64,000 bases of DNA, from NCBI GenBank assembly GCA_905234835.1, contig CAJOIZ010000024.1:1-64000 (forward strand). The letters are read 5' to 3'. A model generated the notes under the pieces. It saw only the letters and a list, made by a program, of their open reading frames with translations, did no database searches and was not told the DNA's origin. This document shows, in pieces, positions 50,875 through 60,067 of this stretch (position 1 is its first letter; every line of letters begins with the position of its first letter). This DNA is from Paludibacteraceae bacterium (GTDB lineage: Bacteria; Bacteroidota; Bacteroidia; Bacteroidales; Paludibacteraceae). The position numbers and the translations under genes were made by a program.

Positions 50875-51876
50875 TTAGTCGGTGGTATATTTTTGCATAA
50901 ATCCTCGATAGAGTGCGCATATACGCCGTATCTCTTCCCATGTTTCGTCGGAGAGTTTGGTGCCGATAATCTCGACCACCCGTCCTGCGGCAATGGTTCC
51001 TATTTCGGCGCATCTTCTGAGGTCGAATCCGTCGCTGAGTGCGTGGAGGAAGCCGCCAGCGTAGAGGTCGCCGGCGCCGGTAGAGTCGGTACAGGAGGTC
51101 GTGATGGCACCGATATGGCACATATTGCTGCCCTGCTGCACGTAACTGCCTTTCTTGCCTACTTTTACCACGGCTATGTCGCATTGTCCGGCAATCTTAG
51201 CGACCGACTCAATGGGATTCAGATGGGTGTAAGCAAAACTCTCGTCTTCGTTGGCAAAAACGATGTCCACGTATTGCTGTATGAGTTGTTTGAGGAAACA
51301 GTGGTTCTCGTTGACCACATTGTAAGAAGCCAAGTCAAGCGAGACCATACATCCTGCCTCTTTGGCAAGGCGTATCGCTTTCTCAATGAGTTGGTTATCC
51401 TGCACCATATAGCCTTCAATATGGAAGATGTCGTATCCGATGAAGGCCTCTTTCTGGATGTCATCAGCCTTGAGGTCGGCGGATGCACCGAGATAGGTGG
51501 CGAAGGTCCGTTCACCGTCGGGAGTGATAAGCACAATGCTGCATCCGGACATTTTGTCGGAAGTGAACAGAATGGGTTTGACTCCGTTTTTCTTGAGGTC
51601 TTCCCGATAGAATTCGCCGACTTCATCCGTTCCTATCTTTCCGATAAAAGCGGCTTTCCCTCCGAGTTGTGTGATGGTGGTGACTGTGTTGCTGGCACTT
51701 CCTCCTGCCACGAGCCTCCGTCGCACATTCAGGAACCGCTGTTGAATGTGTTCCGCTTGCTCCATCGAGATGAGGTTCATACTTCCTTTTGGCAGCCCAA
51801 GTTCGCGCAAGTCTTCCTCATTGACCTGCAACAATATGTCTGTCAGGGCGTTGCCTAATCCTAAGACTTTTTTCAT
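50875..51876 (-). CDS. PfkB-family carbohydrate/nucleoside kinase, adenosine-kinase-like
   Basis: 333 residues of a ribokinase fold. GLGNALTDILLQV, GGSASNTVTTITQLGGKAAFIGKIGTDEVGEFY (PfkB signature 1) and TDSTGAGDLYAGGFLHALSDG (signature 2, catalytic Asp in GAGD). The pattern with TDILL and GSASNT is closest to adenosine kinase-like proteins of Bacteroidota; ribose or fructose analogues remain possible substrates. A minus-strand -7 element TATCTTTG is at 51902-51909, 26 bp upstream of the ATG. Confidence 0.9.
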   Translation of the reverse strand: MKKVLGLGNALTDILLQVNEEDLRELGLPKGSMNLISMEQAEHIQQRFLNVRRRLVAGGSASNTVTTITQLGGKAAFIGKIGTDEVGEFYREDLKKNGVKPILFTSDKMSGCSIVLITPDGERTFATYLGASADLKADDIQKEAFIGYDIFHIEGYMVQDNQLIEKAIRLAKEAGCMVSLDLASYNVVNENHCFLKQLIQQYVDIVFANEDESFAYTHLNPIESVAKIAGQCDIAVVKVGKKGSYVQQGSNMCHIGAITTSCTDSTGAGDLYAGGFLHALSDGFDLRRCAEIGTIAAGRVVEIIGTKLSDETWEEIRRICALYRGFMQKYTTD

Positions 51877-51930
51877 AATCCTGTTTGCCCGAAAAAACGC
51901 GCAAAGATAATTTATTTTTTGTAAAAAACT

Positions 51931-51961
51931 TTTGGCAGTTCAAAAAAACGCAGTACTTTTG
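51931..51961 (+). promoter_or_regulatory. Promoter of tRNA-Asn
   Basis: TTTG, 19 bases, TACTTTTG, 47 bp upstream of the tRNA; divergent from the kinase promoter. Confidence 0.75.
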
Positions 51962-52007
51962 CGCTCGCTTTTGAAGGGGAAATTCCTTCCGGGCATACAA
52001 ATAAAAA

Positions 52008-52081
52008 GCTTCCTTAGCTCAGTCGGTTAGAGCATCTGACTGTTAATCAGGGGGTCCTAGGTTCAAGTCCTAGAGGGAGCG
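52008..52081 (+). tRNA. tRNA-Asn (anticodon GTT)
   Basis: 74 nt. Acceptor GCTTCCT/AGGGAGC (one G-U), D-stem GCTC/GAGC, anticodon stem TCTGA/TCAGG with loop CTGTTAA, T-stem CTAGG/CCTAG, discriminator G. CCA is not encoded. Confidence 0.95.
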
Positions 52082-52085
52082 CAGG

Positions 52086-52117
52086 AAAAAGACTACTGAG
52101 AAAAGTGGTCTTTTTTT
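52086..52117 (+). terminator. Terminator of tRNA-Asn
   Basis: Stem AAAAAGACTACT / AGTGGTCTTTTT (one G-T pair) running into a T-tract, 5 nt after the tRNA. Confidence 0.85.
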
Positions 52118-52137
52118 GTTATTGTCAGTTTGTCTTT

Positions 52138-52192
52138 CCGCTACCCTTGCGCTACCCTTGCGCTACCCTTGGGCTACCTTTGGGCAAGATTT
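52138..52192 (+). repeat. 11-bp tandem repeat, 4-5 units (GCGCTACCCTT)
   Basis: Units CCGCTACCCTT, GCGCTACCCTT twice, GGGCTACCTTT, then a decayed fifth. The units look like mutated -7 elements (TACCCTTG), and the fourth contains a perfect TACCTTTG. Confidence 0.85.
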
Positions 52193-52255
52193 CGGCAAAG
52201 GCAGGTACAAAATGGATGAGATTTTCCGCAGTTCCCACAAAAGAAAAACAAGAGG

Positions 52256-52287
52256 TTTGCATATATCATGCAGAAGCCTTACTTTTG
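52256..52287 (+). promoter_or_regulatory. Promoter of dxs and the downstream operon
   Basis: TTTG, 20 bases, TACTTTTG; 39 bp upstream of the dxs ATG. It probably drives dxs through cstA, since all following genes overlap or abut. Confidence 0.8.
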
Positions 52288-52326
52288 CCGCCTGTATGGA
52301 TATAGGTGTTTCAAATTTTCCGTTGA

Positions 52327-54219
52327 ATGGAATATCGGTATTTGAACAATATCAACTGCCCGCAGGACTTGAAGCGACTGCCACGAGAGGCGTTGCCCCG
52401 CGTTTGTGAGGAGCTGCGGGACTTCATCATCGAGTGCCTGAGCCACAACCCCGGGCATCTGGCCTCCTCGTTAGGTGCGGTGGAACTGACGGTCGCGCTG
52501 CACTACGTGTTCGACACGCCCCACGACCAGCTGGTGTGGGACGTGGGTCACCAGGCCTACGCCCACAAGATCCTGACGGGCCGGCGCGAGGCGTTTCCGA
52601 CCATACGCTGTATGAACGGACTGGCGCCGTTCCCCACGCCCGAAGAGAGCGAGTACGACGCATTCGTGTCGGGTCACGCGAGCAACAGCATCTCCGCCGC
52701 CTTGGGCATCGAGGTGGCGGGCGGTATGCAGAGCGGGGACAAGGCCGCCCCGAACGTGGTGGCGGTGATAGGCGACGGCGCGATGACGGGCGGTCTGGCG
52801 TTCGAGGGGCTGAACAACACGTCAATGGACAAGAACAACCTGCTCATCATTCTGAACGACAACCAGATGGCAATCGACCCCATACGGGGCGGAATCACGC
52901 AGTACCTTGTGGACCTGACGACGAGCAGCCGCTACAACCGTTGGCGCTGGAAGTTATACCAGCAGGGCGTTCGTCTGCATCTGCTGAACGACACGAAGAA
53001 AGGACGTATCAAGAGTCTCGAGAACGCGGTCAAGACGTGGCTCACGCGGCAGCCGAACAACATCTTCCAGGGGCTGCGGCTGCGCTATTTCGGCCCGACG
53101 GACGGACATGATGTGGAGGGACTGGTGCGCATACTGACTGAGATCAAACACCACCGCGGACCGCGTGTGCTGCATATCATCACGAAGAAAGGGAAGGGCT
53201 ACGAGCCTGCCGAGCAGGACCAGACAACGTGGCACGCGCCCGGGGAGTTCGACCCGTCAAGCGGCGAACGCAAACCGGGCGACAAGACCTGTGTGCTGTG
53301 GCAGGATGTGTTTGGCAATGAGGTGCTTCGGCTGGCGCAGGAGAACCCGAAGATAGTGGGTGTCACGCCCGCTATGCTGAGCGGATGCTCCATGTCCATA
53401 ATGAAAGCGGCTCTGCCGGAGCGGGTCTTCGATGTGGGCATAGCTGAGGGACATGCCGTGACGTTCGCCGCCGGAATGGCGAAGGGCGGACTGATACCTG
53501 TGGTCAACGAGTACTCGTCGTTCTTGCAACGCGCTTATGACCAGCTGGTTCACGATGTAGCACTGACCCGTCAGCACGTCATCATCTGCGTGGACCGTGC
53601 AGGCATCGTGGGACATGACGGCGCGACCCACCACGGACTGTTAGACCTGGCTTTCCTGCGTTCGATACCGAACATGCAGGTGGCTGCACCCAGAACTGCC
53701 GATGACTTGCAAGTAATGATGCGGCAAGCGGTGGGTATGGAAGGTCCGGTGGCGATACGCTATCCGAGAGGGAAGACGCCGAAAGCGGAGAGCCATACGG
53801 AAACCCTGTCGGCGGGCAAGGCGTTGCAACTGAAGCAAGGGAACAAACTGGCTCTGCTGACAATAGGTGCGATAGGCAACTCGGCATACGAAGCCGCACT
53901 GAAAGCGGAAGAAACGACGGGTGCGGGGACGATAGCCCACTGGGATATGCGCTGGCTCAAACCCATCGACACGGAGGTGCTGGACTATGTAGGACAGCAC
54001 TACAGGACGGTTGTTACCGTTGAGGACGGCGTTACCGAAGGAGGCTTGGGCAGTGCCGTAAGCGAATATATGAGTGAGAAGGGCTATGCGGTGCGGGTGG
54101 TGCGCCTCGGCGTACACGACCGTTTTGTGCCGCACGGCAGCCCTGATGAACTTTACCATTTACTACATTTAGACACGGAAGGCTTATGCGAATCGCTATT
54201 GCAGGCGCAGGAGAAGTAG
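52327..54219 (+). CDS. dxs: 1-deoxy-D-xylulose-5-phosphate synthase
   Basis: 630 residues. First step of the MEP isoprenoid pathway: thiamine-diphosphate-dependent condensation of pyruvate with glyceraldehyde 3-phosphate. WDVGHQAYAHKILTGRR, the ThDP/Mg motif GDGAMTGGLAFEGLNN..LIILNDNQMAI, KGKGYEPAEQD, IAEGHAVTFAAGMAKGG, the transketolase centre CVDRAGIVGHDGATHHGLLDLAFLR and the C-terminal TVEDGVTEGGLGSAVSEYM are intact. The end overlaps trkA by 34 bp. The 5' part is markedly GC-rich compared with neighbours. Confidence 0.97.
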   Translation: MEYRYLNNINCPQDLKRLPREALPRVCEELRDFIIECLSHNPGHLASSLGAVELTVALHYVFDTPHDQLVWDVGHQAYAHKILTGRREAFPTIRCMNGLAPFPTPEESEYDAFVSGHASNSISAALGIEVAGGMQSGDKAAPNVVAVIGDGAMTGGLAFEGLNNTSMDKNNLLIILNDNQMAIDPIRGGITQYLVDLTTSSRYNRWRWKLYQQGVRLHLLNDTKKGRIKSLENAVKTWLTRQPNNIFQGLRLRYFGPTDGHDVEGLVRILTEIKHHRGPRVLHIITKKGKGYEPAEQDQTTWHAPGEFDPSSGERKPGDKTCVLWQDVFGNEVLRLAQENPKIVGVTPAMLSGCSMSIMKAALPERVFDVGIAEGHAVTFAAGMAKGGLIPVVNEYSSFLQRAYDQLVHDVALTRQHVIICVDRAGIVGHDGATHHGLLDLAFLRSIPNMQVAAPRTADDLQVMMRQAVGMEGPVAIRYPRGKTPKAESHTETLSAGKALQLKQGNKLALLTIGAIGNSAYEAALKAEETTGAGTIAHWDMRWLKPIDTEVLDYVGQHYRTVVTVEDGVTEGGLGSAVSEYMSEKGYAVRVVRLGVHDRFVPHGSPDELYHLLHLDTEGLCESLLQAQEK

Positions 54220-55520
54220 GCACACACCTTGCCAAACTGCTCTCACGCGAGAATATGGACATTTGTCTGTTGGACGGGAACGCCGAACACCTCGGTGACC
54301 TCGAGGCGAACTACGACTTGATGACCAAAGTCGGTAGTCCTACGTCCATACATGACATACGGGACTTGGGTATCAAGGACGTGGACCTGTTCATTGCGGT
54401 TACCCCGTCCGAGTCGCAGAACATAGTCAGCTGCCTTATAGCCAACCAGTTGGGAGCCAAGCGGACGCTTGCACGCGTGGACAACTACGAGTATCTGCTG
54501 CCTGACAACCGCGTCTTGTTTGACAATATGGGTCTGAACCATATCATCTACCCGGAGGTGCTGGCTGCCAATGAGATAGAGGAGTCGCTACGTACGAACT
54601 GGATGCGCTACCATATCCGTTTGTGCAAGGGTGCACTGGAACTGTGCGTGGTCAAGGTGCGGGACGGCGCAGAGGTGATAGGACAGCGTTTTGATTCCGG
54701 TTTTTACAGCCACGGACGCTACCGCATCGTGCTGATTAAGAGGGAGAACAGGACACTCTTCCCTGGCGGTCAGGACGCGGTGCAGGACGGAGACATGGTC
54801 TATGCCATCTGCACGAAAGAGGAGATGGAGTTCCTGCGCACGCAGCTGGGCAAACCCACACGAGAGATACGCCGCGTGATGTTCTACGGAGGGACACGTA
54901 TGACCCAGAAAGCGGTGCAGAACATCCCGGAGGATATACAGGTCAAGATTCTTGAGACCGACCGCGAAAAGTGCTACCAGCTGAGTGAGAAAATATCCAA
55001 CGCACTGATTATCCACGCCGACGGGTCTTCTATGGACGACCTGGTGGACGAGGGCATACAGGACATGGACGCGTTTGTGGCGGTGACGGACAGTAGCGAA
55101 GCCAATATCTTCGCCTGCCTTGCCGCCAAACGATTCGGCGTAATCAAGACCATAGCCGATGTGGAGAACATCGACTATATACAGATGGCGGAGCACCTTG
55201 ATATAGGCACCGTGCTGAACAAGAAGACCATTACTGCGAGCTATATCTACCAGATGCTGCTGAACGCCAGCGTCCTGAACGTCAGGAACCTGACAAGTGC
55301 CGACGCGGAGATTGTGGAATTGGTGGCAACGGAGGGCAGCCGCATCACGCGCAACAAGATACGTGACATCCGCCTGCCTGAAGAAGTGATTATCGGTGGA
55401 CTGGTACGTGCAGGAGAAGGTCTGCTGGTAAACGGCGACACACAGGTATTGCCCGATGACCAGGTGATTGTTTTGTGCAAAAGCCACGATATAAAAGAAT
55501 TGGAGCGGTATTTCGGATGA
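54186..55520 (+). CDS. trkA: Potassium uptake regulator TrkA
   Basis: 444 residues: two RCK units in tandem. NAD-binding Rossmann folds begin at MRIAIAGAGEVGTHLAKLLSRE (residue 1) and RRVMFYGGTRMTQKAVQNI (~230; its glycine motif is degenerate, GGTRM instead of GxGxxG), each followed by a TrkA-C domain. Forms a cytosolic gating ring under TrkH. It starts within the dxs 3' end and its stop overlaps the trkH ATG (ATGA), so translation is coupled. Confidence 0.95.
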   Translation: MRIAIAGAGEVGTHLAKLLSRENMDICLLDGNAEHLGDLEANYDLMTKVGSPTSIHDIRDLGIKDVDLFIAVTPSESQNIVSCLIANQLGAKRTLARVDNYEYLLPDNRVLFDNMGLNHIIYPEVLAANEIEESLRTNWMRYHIRLCKGALELCVVKVRDGAEVIGQRFDSGFYSHGRYRIVLIKRENRTLFPGGQDAVQDGDMVYAICTKEEMEFLRTQLGKPTREIRRVMFYGGTRMTQKAVQNIPEDIQVKILETDREKCYQLSEKISNALIIHADGSSMDDLVDEGIQDMDAFVAVTDSSEANIFACLAAKRFGVIKTIADVENIDYIQMAEHLDIGTVLNKKTITASYIYQMLLNASVLNVRNLTSADAEIVELVATEGSRITRNKIRDIRLPEEVIIGGLVRAGEGLLVNGDTQVLPDDQVIVLCKSHDIKELERYFG

Positions 55521-57013
55521 CGAGAGCTTTTAACAGACGGTTGGTGTTTAGCACGATGGGGGCGCTGCTGCTTATCGAGGCGTTTTTTATGGCTTTGGCT
55601 ACCGGTGTGGGGTTCTACTACGGTGAAGCCGACCAGAGCGCTTTCCTTGTCTCCACAGTCATCACGTTGCTGGGAGGCTTGCTCGGGCTGACACTCGGTC
55701 GTCACGCTCCTAAACAGGTTGGTGAACGGGAGGGCTACGTGATTGTTGCCCTCGTGTGGGTGGTTTTCTCCGTTTTCGGTCTGCTGCCGTACTATCTGAG
55801 CGGACAGATTCTTTCGCTTACCGATGCGTGGTTTGAGACGATGTCGGGCTTTACTACGACGGGCGCGACCGTCATCCGTGATGTGGAGAGCCTGACGCGC
55901 ACCGCTTTGTTCTGGCGTGCCCTGACGCAGTGGTTGGGAGGCTTGGGAATCATCGTGCTGTGCGTTGCCCTGCTGCCGATGTTCGGATTAGGTGGGATGC
56001 AGCTGTACGCTGCCGAAGTGACGGGAGTCAATTACGAGAAACTGTCGCCGCGCATAGCCGACACAGCCAAACTGCTGTGGGGCGTGTATATCGCGCTGAC
56101 CCTTGCCGAGACGTTCGTGCTATGGCTGTGCGACATGGGCGGGTTCGACGCGCTCTGCCACTCAATGACTACGATTGCCACGGGCGGCTTCTCCACCAAG
56201 AACACCAGTCTGATGCTTTATGGCCCGGCGGTGCAGTACGTAGTGGGGATTTTCACGTTCCTTTCTGGTCTGAATTTCGCACTGATAGTCCATTTCCTGC
56301 GCGGTAAACCCTTGCGTCTGCTCAAAGACGAGGAATCGCGATGGTACGCACGTGCAGTGGGGATAATGGGCGTAGTGATGACGGTCGGACTGGCTGTCTT
56401 CTACGGTATGCAGGACAAGATTTGGACAGGCACTGCGGGAGAAGTGCTGACACATATTGAACACTCCTTCCGTATCGGTTTCTTCACTACCATTAACTCG
56501 ATTACTTCCACGGGTTTTGCTGCGGCTGACTATATGCAGTGGACACCGCTGTTGTGGGTGATGGTGTTCCTTATGTTCTTCACCGGCGGCAGCAGCGGTT
56601 CGACCGCCGGAGGCATCAAATGGGTGCGCATTCTGATTTTCGTGAAGAGCGGCTTTGCCGAGTTCCAGCGACGCATCCACCCCAACGCCATTATACCCAT
56701 CAAACTGAACGGCCGCCCGCTGCCTCACGAGATAATAAACAACGTGATGGCGTTTATGGTCTTCTACGTACTGATTATCCTTGCCACCGTATTGGTATTC
56801 TGTGGCTGCGGCGTTGATTTCGATGAGTCGATAGGTGCCGCTGTGTCGGCTATAGGTAACGTGGGAATAGGTATCGGTCAGTACGGACCGAGCGGTACGT
56901 ATGCCGATTTCCCTGCGTTCGGTAAGTGGTGGATGACTCTCGTGATGCTGACAGGCCGTTTGGAGATTTTCACGGTTCTGCTGCTTTTCACCAAAGCGCT
57001 TTGGAGGAAATGA
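55517..57013 (+). CDS. trkH: Potassium uptake channel TrkH
   Basis: 498 residues from ATG 55517, about ten membrane segments in the inner membrane. Four pore-loop repeats with selectivity-filter glycines: ETMSGFTTTGATV, MTTIATGGFSTKN, NSITSTGFAAADY and SAIGNVGIGIG; also FFTGGSSGSTAGGIKWVR. Takes up potassium with its regulator TrkA just upstream. ATGA overlaps with trkA and with the following SGNH gene. Confidence 0.96.
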   Translation: MTRAFNRRLVFSTMGALLLIEAFFMALATGVGFYYGEADQSAFLVSTVITLLGGLLGLTLGRHAPKQVGEREGYVIVALVWVVFSVFGLLPYYLSGQILSLTDAWFETMSGFTTTGATVIRDVESLTRTALFWRALTQWLGGLGIIVLCVALLPMFGLGGMQLYAAEVTGVNYEKLSPRIADTAKLLWGVYIALTLAETFVLWLCDMGGFDALCHSMTTIATGGFSTKNTSLMLYGPAVQYVVGIFTFLSGLNFALIVHFLRGKPLRLLKDEESRWYARAVGIMGVVMTVGLAVFYGMQDKIWTGTAGEVLTHIEHSFRIGFFTTINSITSTGFAAADYMQWTPLLWVMVFLMFFTGGSSGSTAGGIKWVRILIFVKSGFAEFQRRIHPNAIIPIKLNGRPLPHEIINNVMAFMVFYVLIILATVLVFCGCGVDFDESIGAAVSAIGNVGIGIGQYGPSGTYADFPAFGKWWMTLVMLTGRLEIFTVLLLFTKALWRK

Positions 57014-58245
57014 AGCCGTATAGAGTCTGTCTGTTTCTTATTCTCTGCTTGGCGGGGTCTGCCGCAGCCGTGAAAGGCCGACGGTTTCTGCCTGAACAGG
57101 TTTTCCATACGGAGACATCTTACGACACGGTGCTTCTCGCCTACATTGACACACTGCCCTACGAACAGACCGTCAGCTGGCAGGATACAATCAAAGAGAC
57201 GGACAATCCCTATCATCTTCTTGCGCCTTTCTACGACGCACTGGTTCACGCAGGCGAGCAGACTGTCCGGGTGGTGCATTACGGAGACTCGCAGATAGAG
57301 GGCGACCGCATGACCTTTATGTTGCGGCTGGTGTTGCAGGAACGTTTCGGAGGCTGCGGGACGGGTATGTTGCCCATTGAGCCGTTCGCCGACTTGCGCA
57401 CAGCACTTGTTACCGTCCGTCACGGCGACAGAACGATGCACCCCGTAACCTACCGAGCCTTTGGTCCTGCTTCCCAGCGCAGAGCCAACTGGGTATATGG
57501 TCCTATGGCGCAGGTGAGCGTTATGGACAACCGGCTTAAGGATGGTAGCGAGAACCTGACTGTTCACTTTCAGTCGCGCACACAAGGGACGGAGAGCCGT
57601 TATACCCGAATCCGTGTGGTGGCGGAGCGCGACAGCATCATACCGATGGAAGACACGGTATCGTCCTATACGCTTCACTTGACAGGCAGGCAGGACATCT
57701 ATGGCATCTCGTTGGAATCGGAAACGGGCGTGCAGGTGGACAATGTGGCGTTGCGTGGCAGCGCAGGCACCATCTTCACGCAGATGAACCCCGAAGCCCT
57801 GTGGCGGTACTATGATGCCACACGCACACGCCTCATCATTTGGCAGTTCGGAGGGAATGCTGCGCCCTATATCAAGAATCAGAACCAGGTGGATATCTAT
57901 ATGAAGAAGGTGCGCCAGCAGATCCGCATACTTCACCGCCTGGCACCCGAAGCCGCCATTCTGATGGTCGGACCGAGTGATATGCTGACCTACGAGCAGG
58001 GTGAGAAGCGTTCCTACCGTATCCTTCCCATGATAGACAGCGCCCTGCGCGAGGTGGCGGCAGAAGAGGAGGCTACCTACTGGAGTTTGCTTGAGGCAAT
58101 GGGCGGAACGGGCTCGATGAAAGAATGGCAGGACAAAGGCTGGACCGGCCGAGACGGCATACACTTCACGCGGGAAGGCGCTGATAAGGCGGGGCGGATG
58201 CTCACGGATTTCCTGCTGCAACCACTGCAAAACCTGAACGAATGA
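57010..58245 (+). CDS. SGNH/GDSL hydrolase-type protein, O-acetylation partner
   Basis: 411 residues with an N-terminal signal or anchor (MKPYRVCLFLILCLAGSAAA). SGNH blocks: VVHYGDSQIEGDRM (block I, Ser ~97), FGGNAAP (block III-like, N), and GRDGIHFTREGADKAG (block V, Asp-x-x-His). Its start overlaps the trkH stop and its end overlaps the MBOAT gene by 4 bp (ATGA), so it is made together with MBOAT. By analogy with PatB/AlgX-like partners it probably transfers acetyl groups onto an extracytoplasmic polymer or hydrolyses them off. Confidence 0.85.
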   Translation: MKPYRVCLFLILCLAGSAAAVKGRRFLPEQVFHTETSYDTVLLAYIDTLPYEQTVSWQDTIKETDNPYHLLAPFYDALVHAGEQTVRVVHYGDSQIEGDRMTFMLRLVLQERFGGCGTGMLPIEPFADLRTALVTVRHGDRTMHPVTYRAFGPASQRRANWVYGPMAQVSVMDNRLKDGSENLTVHFQSRTQGTESRYTRIRVVAERDSIIPMEDTVSSYTLHLTGRQDIYGISLESETGVQVDNVALRGSAGTIFTQMNPEALWRYYDATRTRLIIWQFGGNAAPYIKNQNQVDIYMKKVRQQIRILHRLAPEAAILMVGPSDMLTYEQGEKRSYRILPMIDSALREVAAEEEATYWSLLEAMGGTGSMKEWQDKGWTGRDGIHFTREGADKAGRMLTDFLLQPLQNLNE

Positions 58246-60065
58246 ACGACTTGATTAGCATATCCGCTTTCGACTCGCAGCGCCCGTTGCTCTTCACGCA
58301 GTGGGAGTTCTGGGCTTTCTTCGTCGCGGTTTATATTGTGTTTGCGCTCATTATGGACATCGGGAAGAACCGCCGCTCGCATGTGCGACTGCATCTGCGC
58401 AATGTCTTCCTGATGCTTGCCAGTTGGTTCTTCTATTACAAGACTAGCGGGGCGTTTCTACTTCTGCTTCTCTTCCTCACACTCAGCAACTGGCTGTTCG
58501 CTCGCGCTGTTTATGCGGCGGGTGAAAGGAAGTTCCTCAAGGGACTGTACCTGTGGGTCTGTGTCCTTGTGGATATCGGTCTGCTCGGCTTCTTCAAGTA
58601 CGCCTATTTCGGAGCGGACTTTGTCAATCAGCTCTTCGGCACGCACCTGACCATCACCGAGAAGATACTTCTGCCGGTCGGTATCAGTTTCTATACGTTC
58701 CAGGTCATCTCGTACATCGCTGACGTCTATCACCGCCGCATCGAGCCTGTCGCCAACCTGCTGGACTTTGCCTTCTATGTCAGTTTCTTCCCGCAGTTAG
58801 TAGCGGGTCCCATTGTGCGTGCGTCGGAGTTCGTGCCGCAACTCTACCGCCCCTACTCATTAAGCAAGCGGCAATTCGGCATAGCCGTCTTCTGGGTGCT
58901 GAACGGACTTGTAAAGAAGATTGTGTTGAGCGATTTCCTGGCAGTCAGTTTCATTGACCGCGTGTTTGACAACCCGATGCTCTTCACAGGCACGGAGAAC
59001 CTGCTGGCTCTGTTCGCTTATTCGTTGCAGGTTTATGCAGACTTCTCGGGCTATACCGACATCGCTATCGGTGTGGCGATGTTGATGGGCTTCTTCCTGC
59101 CGCAGAACTTCAACTCCCCCTACAAGGCGCGCAACCCGCAGGAGTTCTGGCGGCGGTGGCACATGTCGCTTAGCCGCTGGCTCAAGAGTTATGTCTATAT
59201 CCCATTGGGCGGCAACCGTAACGCCACGGCGGGGACATGGGTGTGGATAGCTGTCATAGCCGCTGTCGCGCTTGTCTTGAGCGGCAGTTGGTGGGTGACG
59301 GGTGTCGCGTTAGGGTTAGCCGTAGTGGTGGCATTGGTGGCTTGGTTGCGTCCGCAACACCGCCGGTTGCTTGCAGCCAACCTCAACTCATTCATCACGA
59401 TGCTGCTCGGCGGTCTGTGGCATGGAGCCAGTTGGAACTTCCTTATCTGGGGCGGACTGAACGGGATAGGAATGATAGTCAACAAGATATGGCACGGCTG
59501 GAATGCCCATCTCCGCTTCTTATCCGTTCTCCTGCTTGCCGCAGGCGTTACCGCATGGCGGTATTACTTCCCGCAGCCTTGGCTCAATGTAGTCTGGGTG
59601 GCTGTGGTGGCTGTGGCGGCGGGCGGACTATTGGGTTATCTATATTACCTCTGCCGTCTGCCGCAGAAAGGCTTCGCCCGCGCTATGGGTACGGTATGGG
59701 CTGTCCTGCAGACATTTGTTTTCATTACTTTCACGCGCTTGTTCTTCCGTGCGGGTTCCAATCTCGACCCTGCCACCGCCAATGAGACGGCGTGGCGCAC
59801 GGCGCGGCAGATGATGCAGCAGATCGGTAGCGCATGGAACCCTGACACCATCCTGCCCGTACTCTGGAACCAACGGCTTACCGTCCTGCTCTTCCTCTTG
59901 GGTATGCTTATCCATTGGATGCCCGATAAGTTCAAGCTCTGGTACCGCGTCCGTTTCGCTTCGCTGCCCGTATGGCTGATGCTGGTCATCGTAGTGGCTG
60001 TCGTCACGTTGCTGTACCAGTTTATGCTGACAGATGTGCAACCCTTTATCTATTTCCAGTTCTGA
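58242..60065 (+). CDS. MBOAT-family O-acyltransferase (AlgI/PatA-like)
   Basis: 607 residues, about 12-14 membrane helices, longer than AlgI (~520). Family signs: LLPVGISFYTFQVISYIADVYHRRIEP, FPQLVAGPIVRASEFVPQL, NFNSPYKARNPQEFWRRWHMSLSRWLKSYVYIPLGGNR and the catalytic His in LLGGLWHGASWNFLIWGG. It passes acetyl groups across the inner membrane to the SGNH partner encoded upstream, for acetylation of peptidoglycan or an exopolysaccharide. The target is not known. Confidence 0.93.
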   Translation: MNDLISISAFDSQRPLLFTQWEFWAFFVAVYIVFALIMDIGKNRRSHVRLHLRNVFLMLASWFFYYKTSGAFLLLLLFLTLSNWLFARAVYAAGERKFLKGLYLWVCVLVDIGLLGFFKYAYFGADFVNQLFGTHLTITEKILLPVGISFYTFQVISYIADVYHRRIEPVANLLDFAFYVSFFPQLVAGPIVRASEFVPQLYRPYSLSKRQFGIAVFWVLNGLVKKIVLSDFLAVSFIDRVFDNPMLFTGTENLLALFAYSLQVYADFSGYTDIAIGVAMLMGFFLPQNFNSPYKARNPQEFWRRWHMSLSRWLKSYVYIPLGGNRNATAGTWVWIAVIAAVALVLSGSWWVTGVALGLAVVVALVAWLRPQHRRLLAANLNSFITMLLGGLWHGASWNFLIWGGLNGIGMIVNKIWHGWNAHLRFLSVLLLAAGVTAWRYYFPQPWLNVVWVAVVAVAAGGLLGYLYYLCRLPQKGFARAMGTVWAVLQTFVFITFTRLFFRAGSNLDPATANETAWRTARQMMQQIGSAWNPDTILPVLWNQRLTVLLFLLGMLIHWMPDKFKLWYRVRFASLPVWLMLVIVVAVVTLLYQFMLTDVQPFIYFQF

Positions 60066-60067
60066 TT

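Noticed and set aside
56878..58230. 450-codon open frame antisense to the SGNH gene
   Set aside because: The plus-strand gene has a signal peptide, SGNH motifs and coupling overlaps; the antisense frame has none of these.
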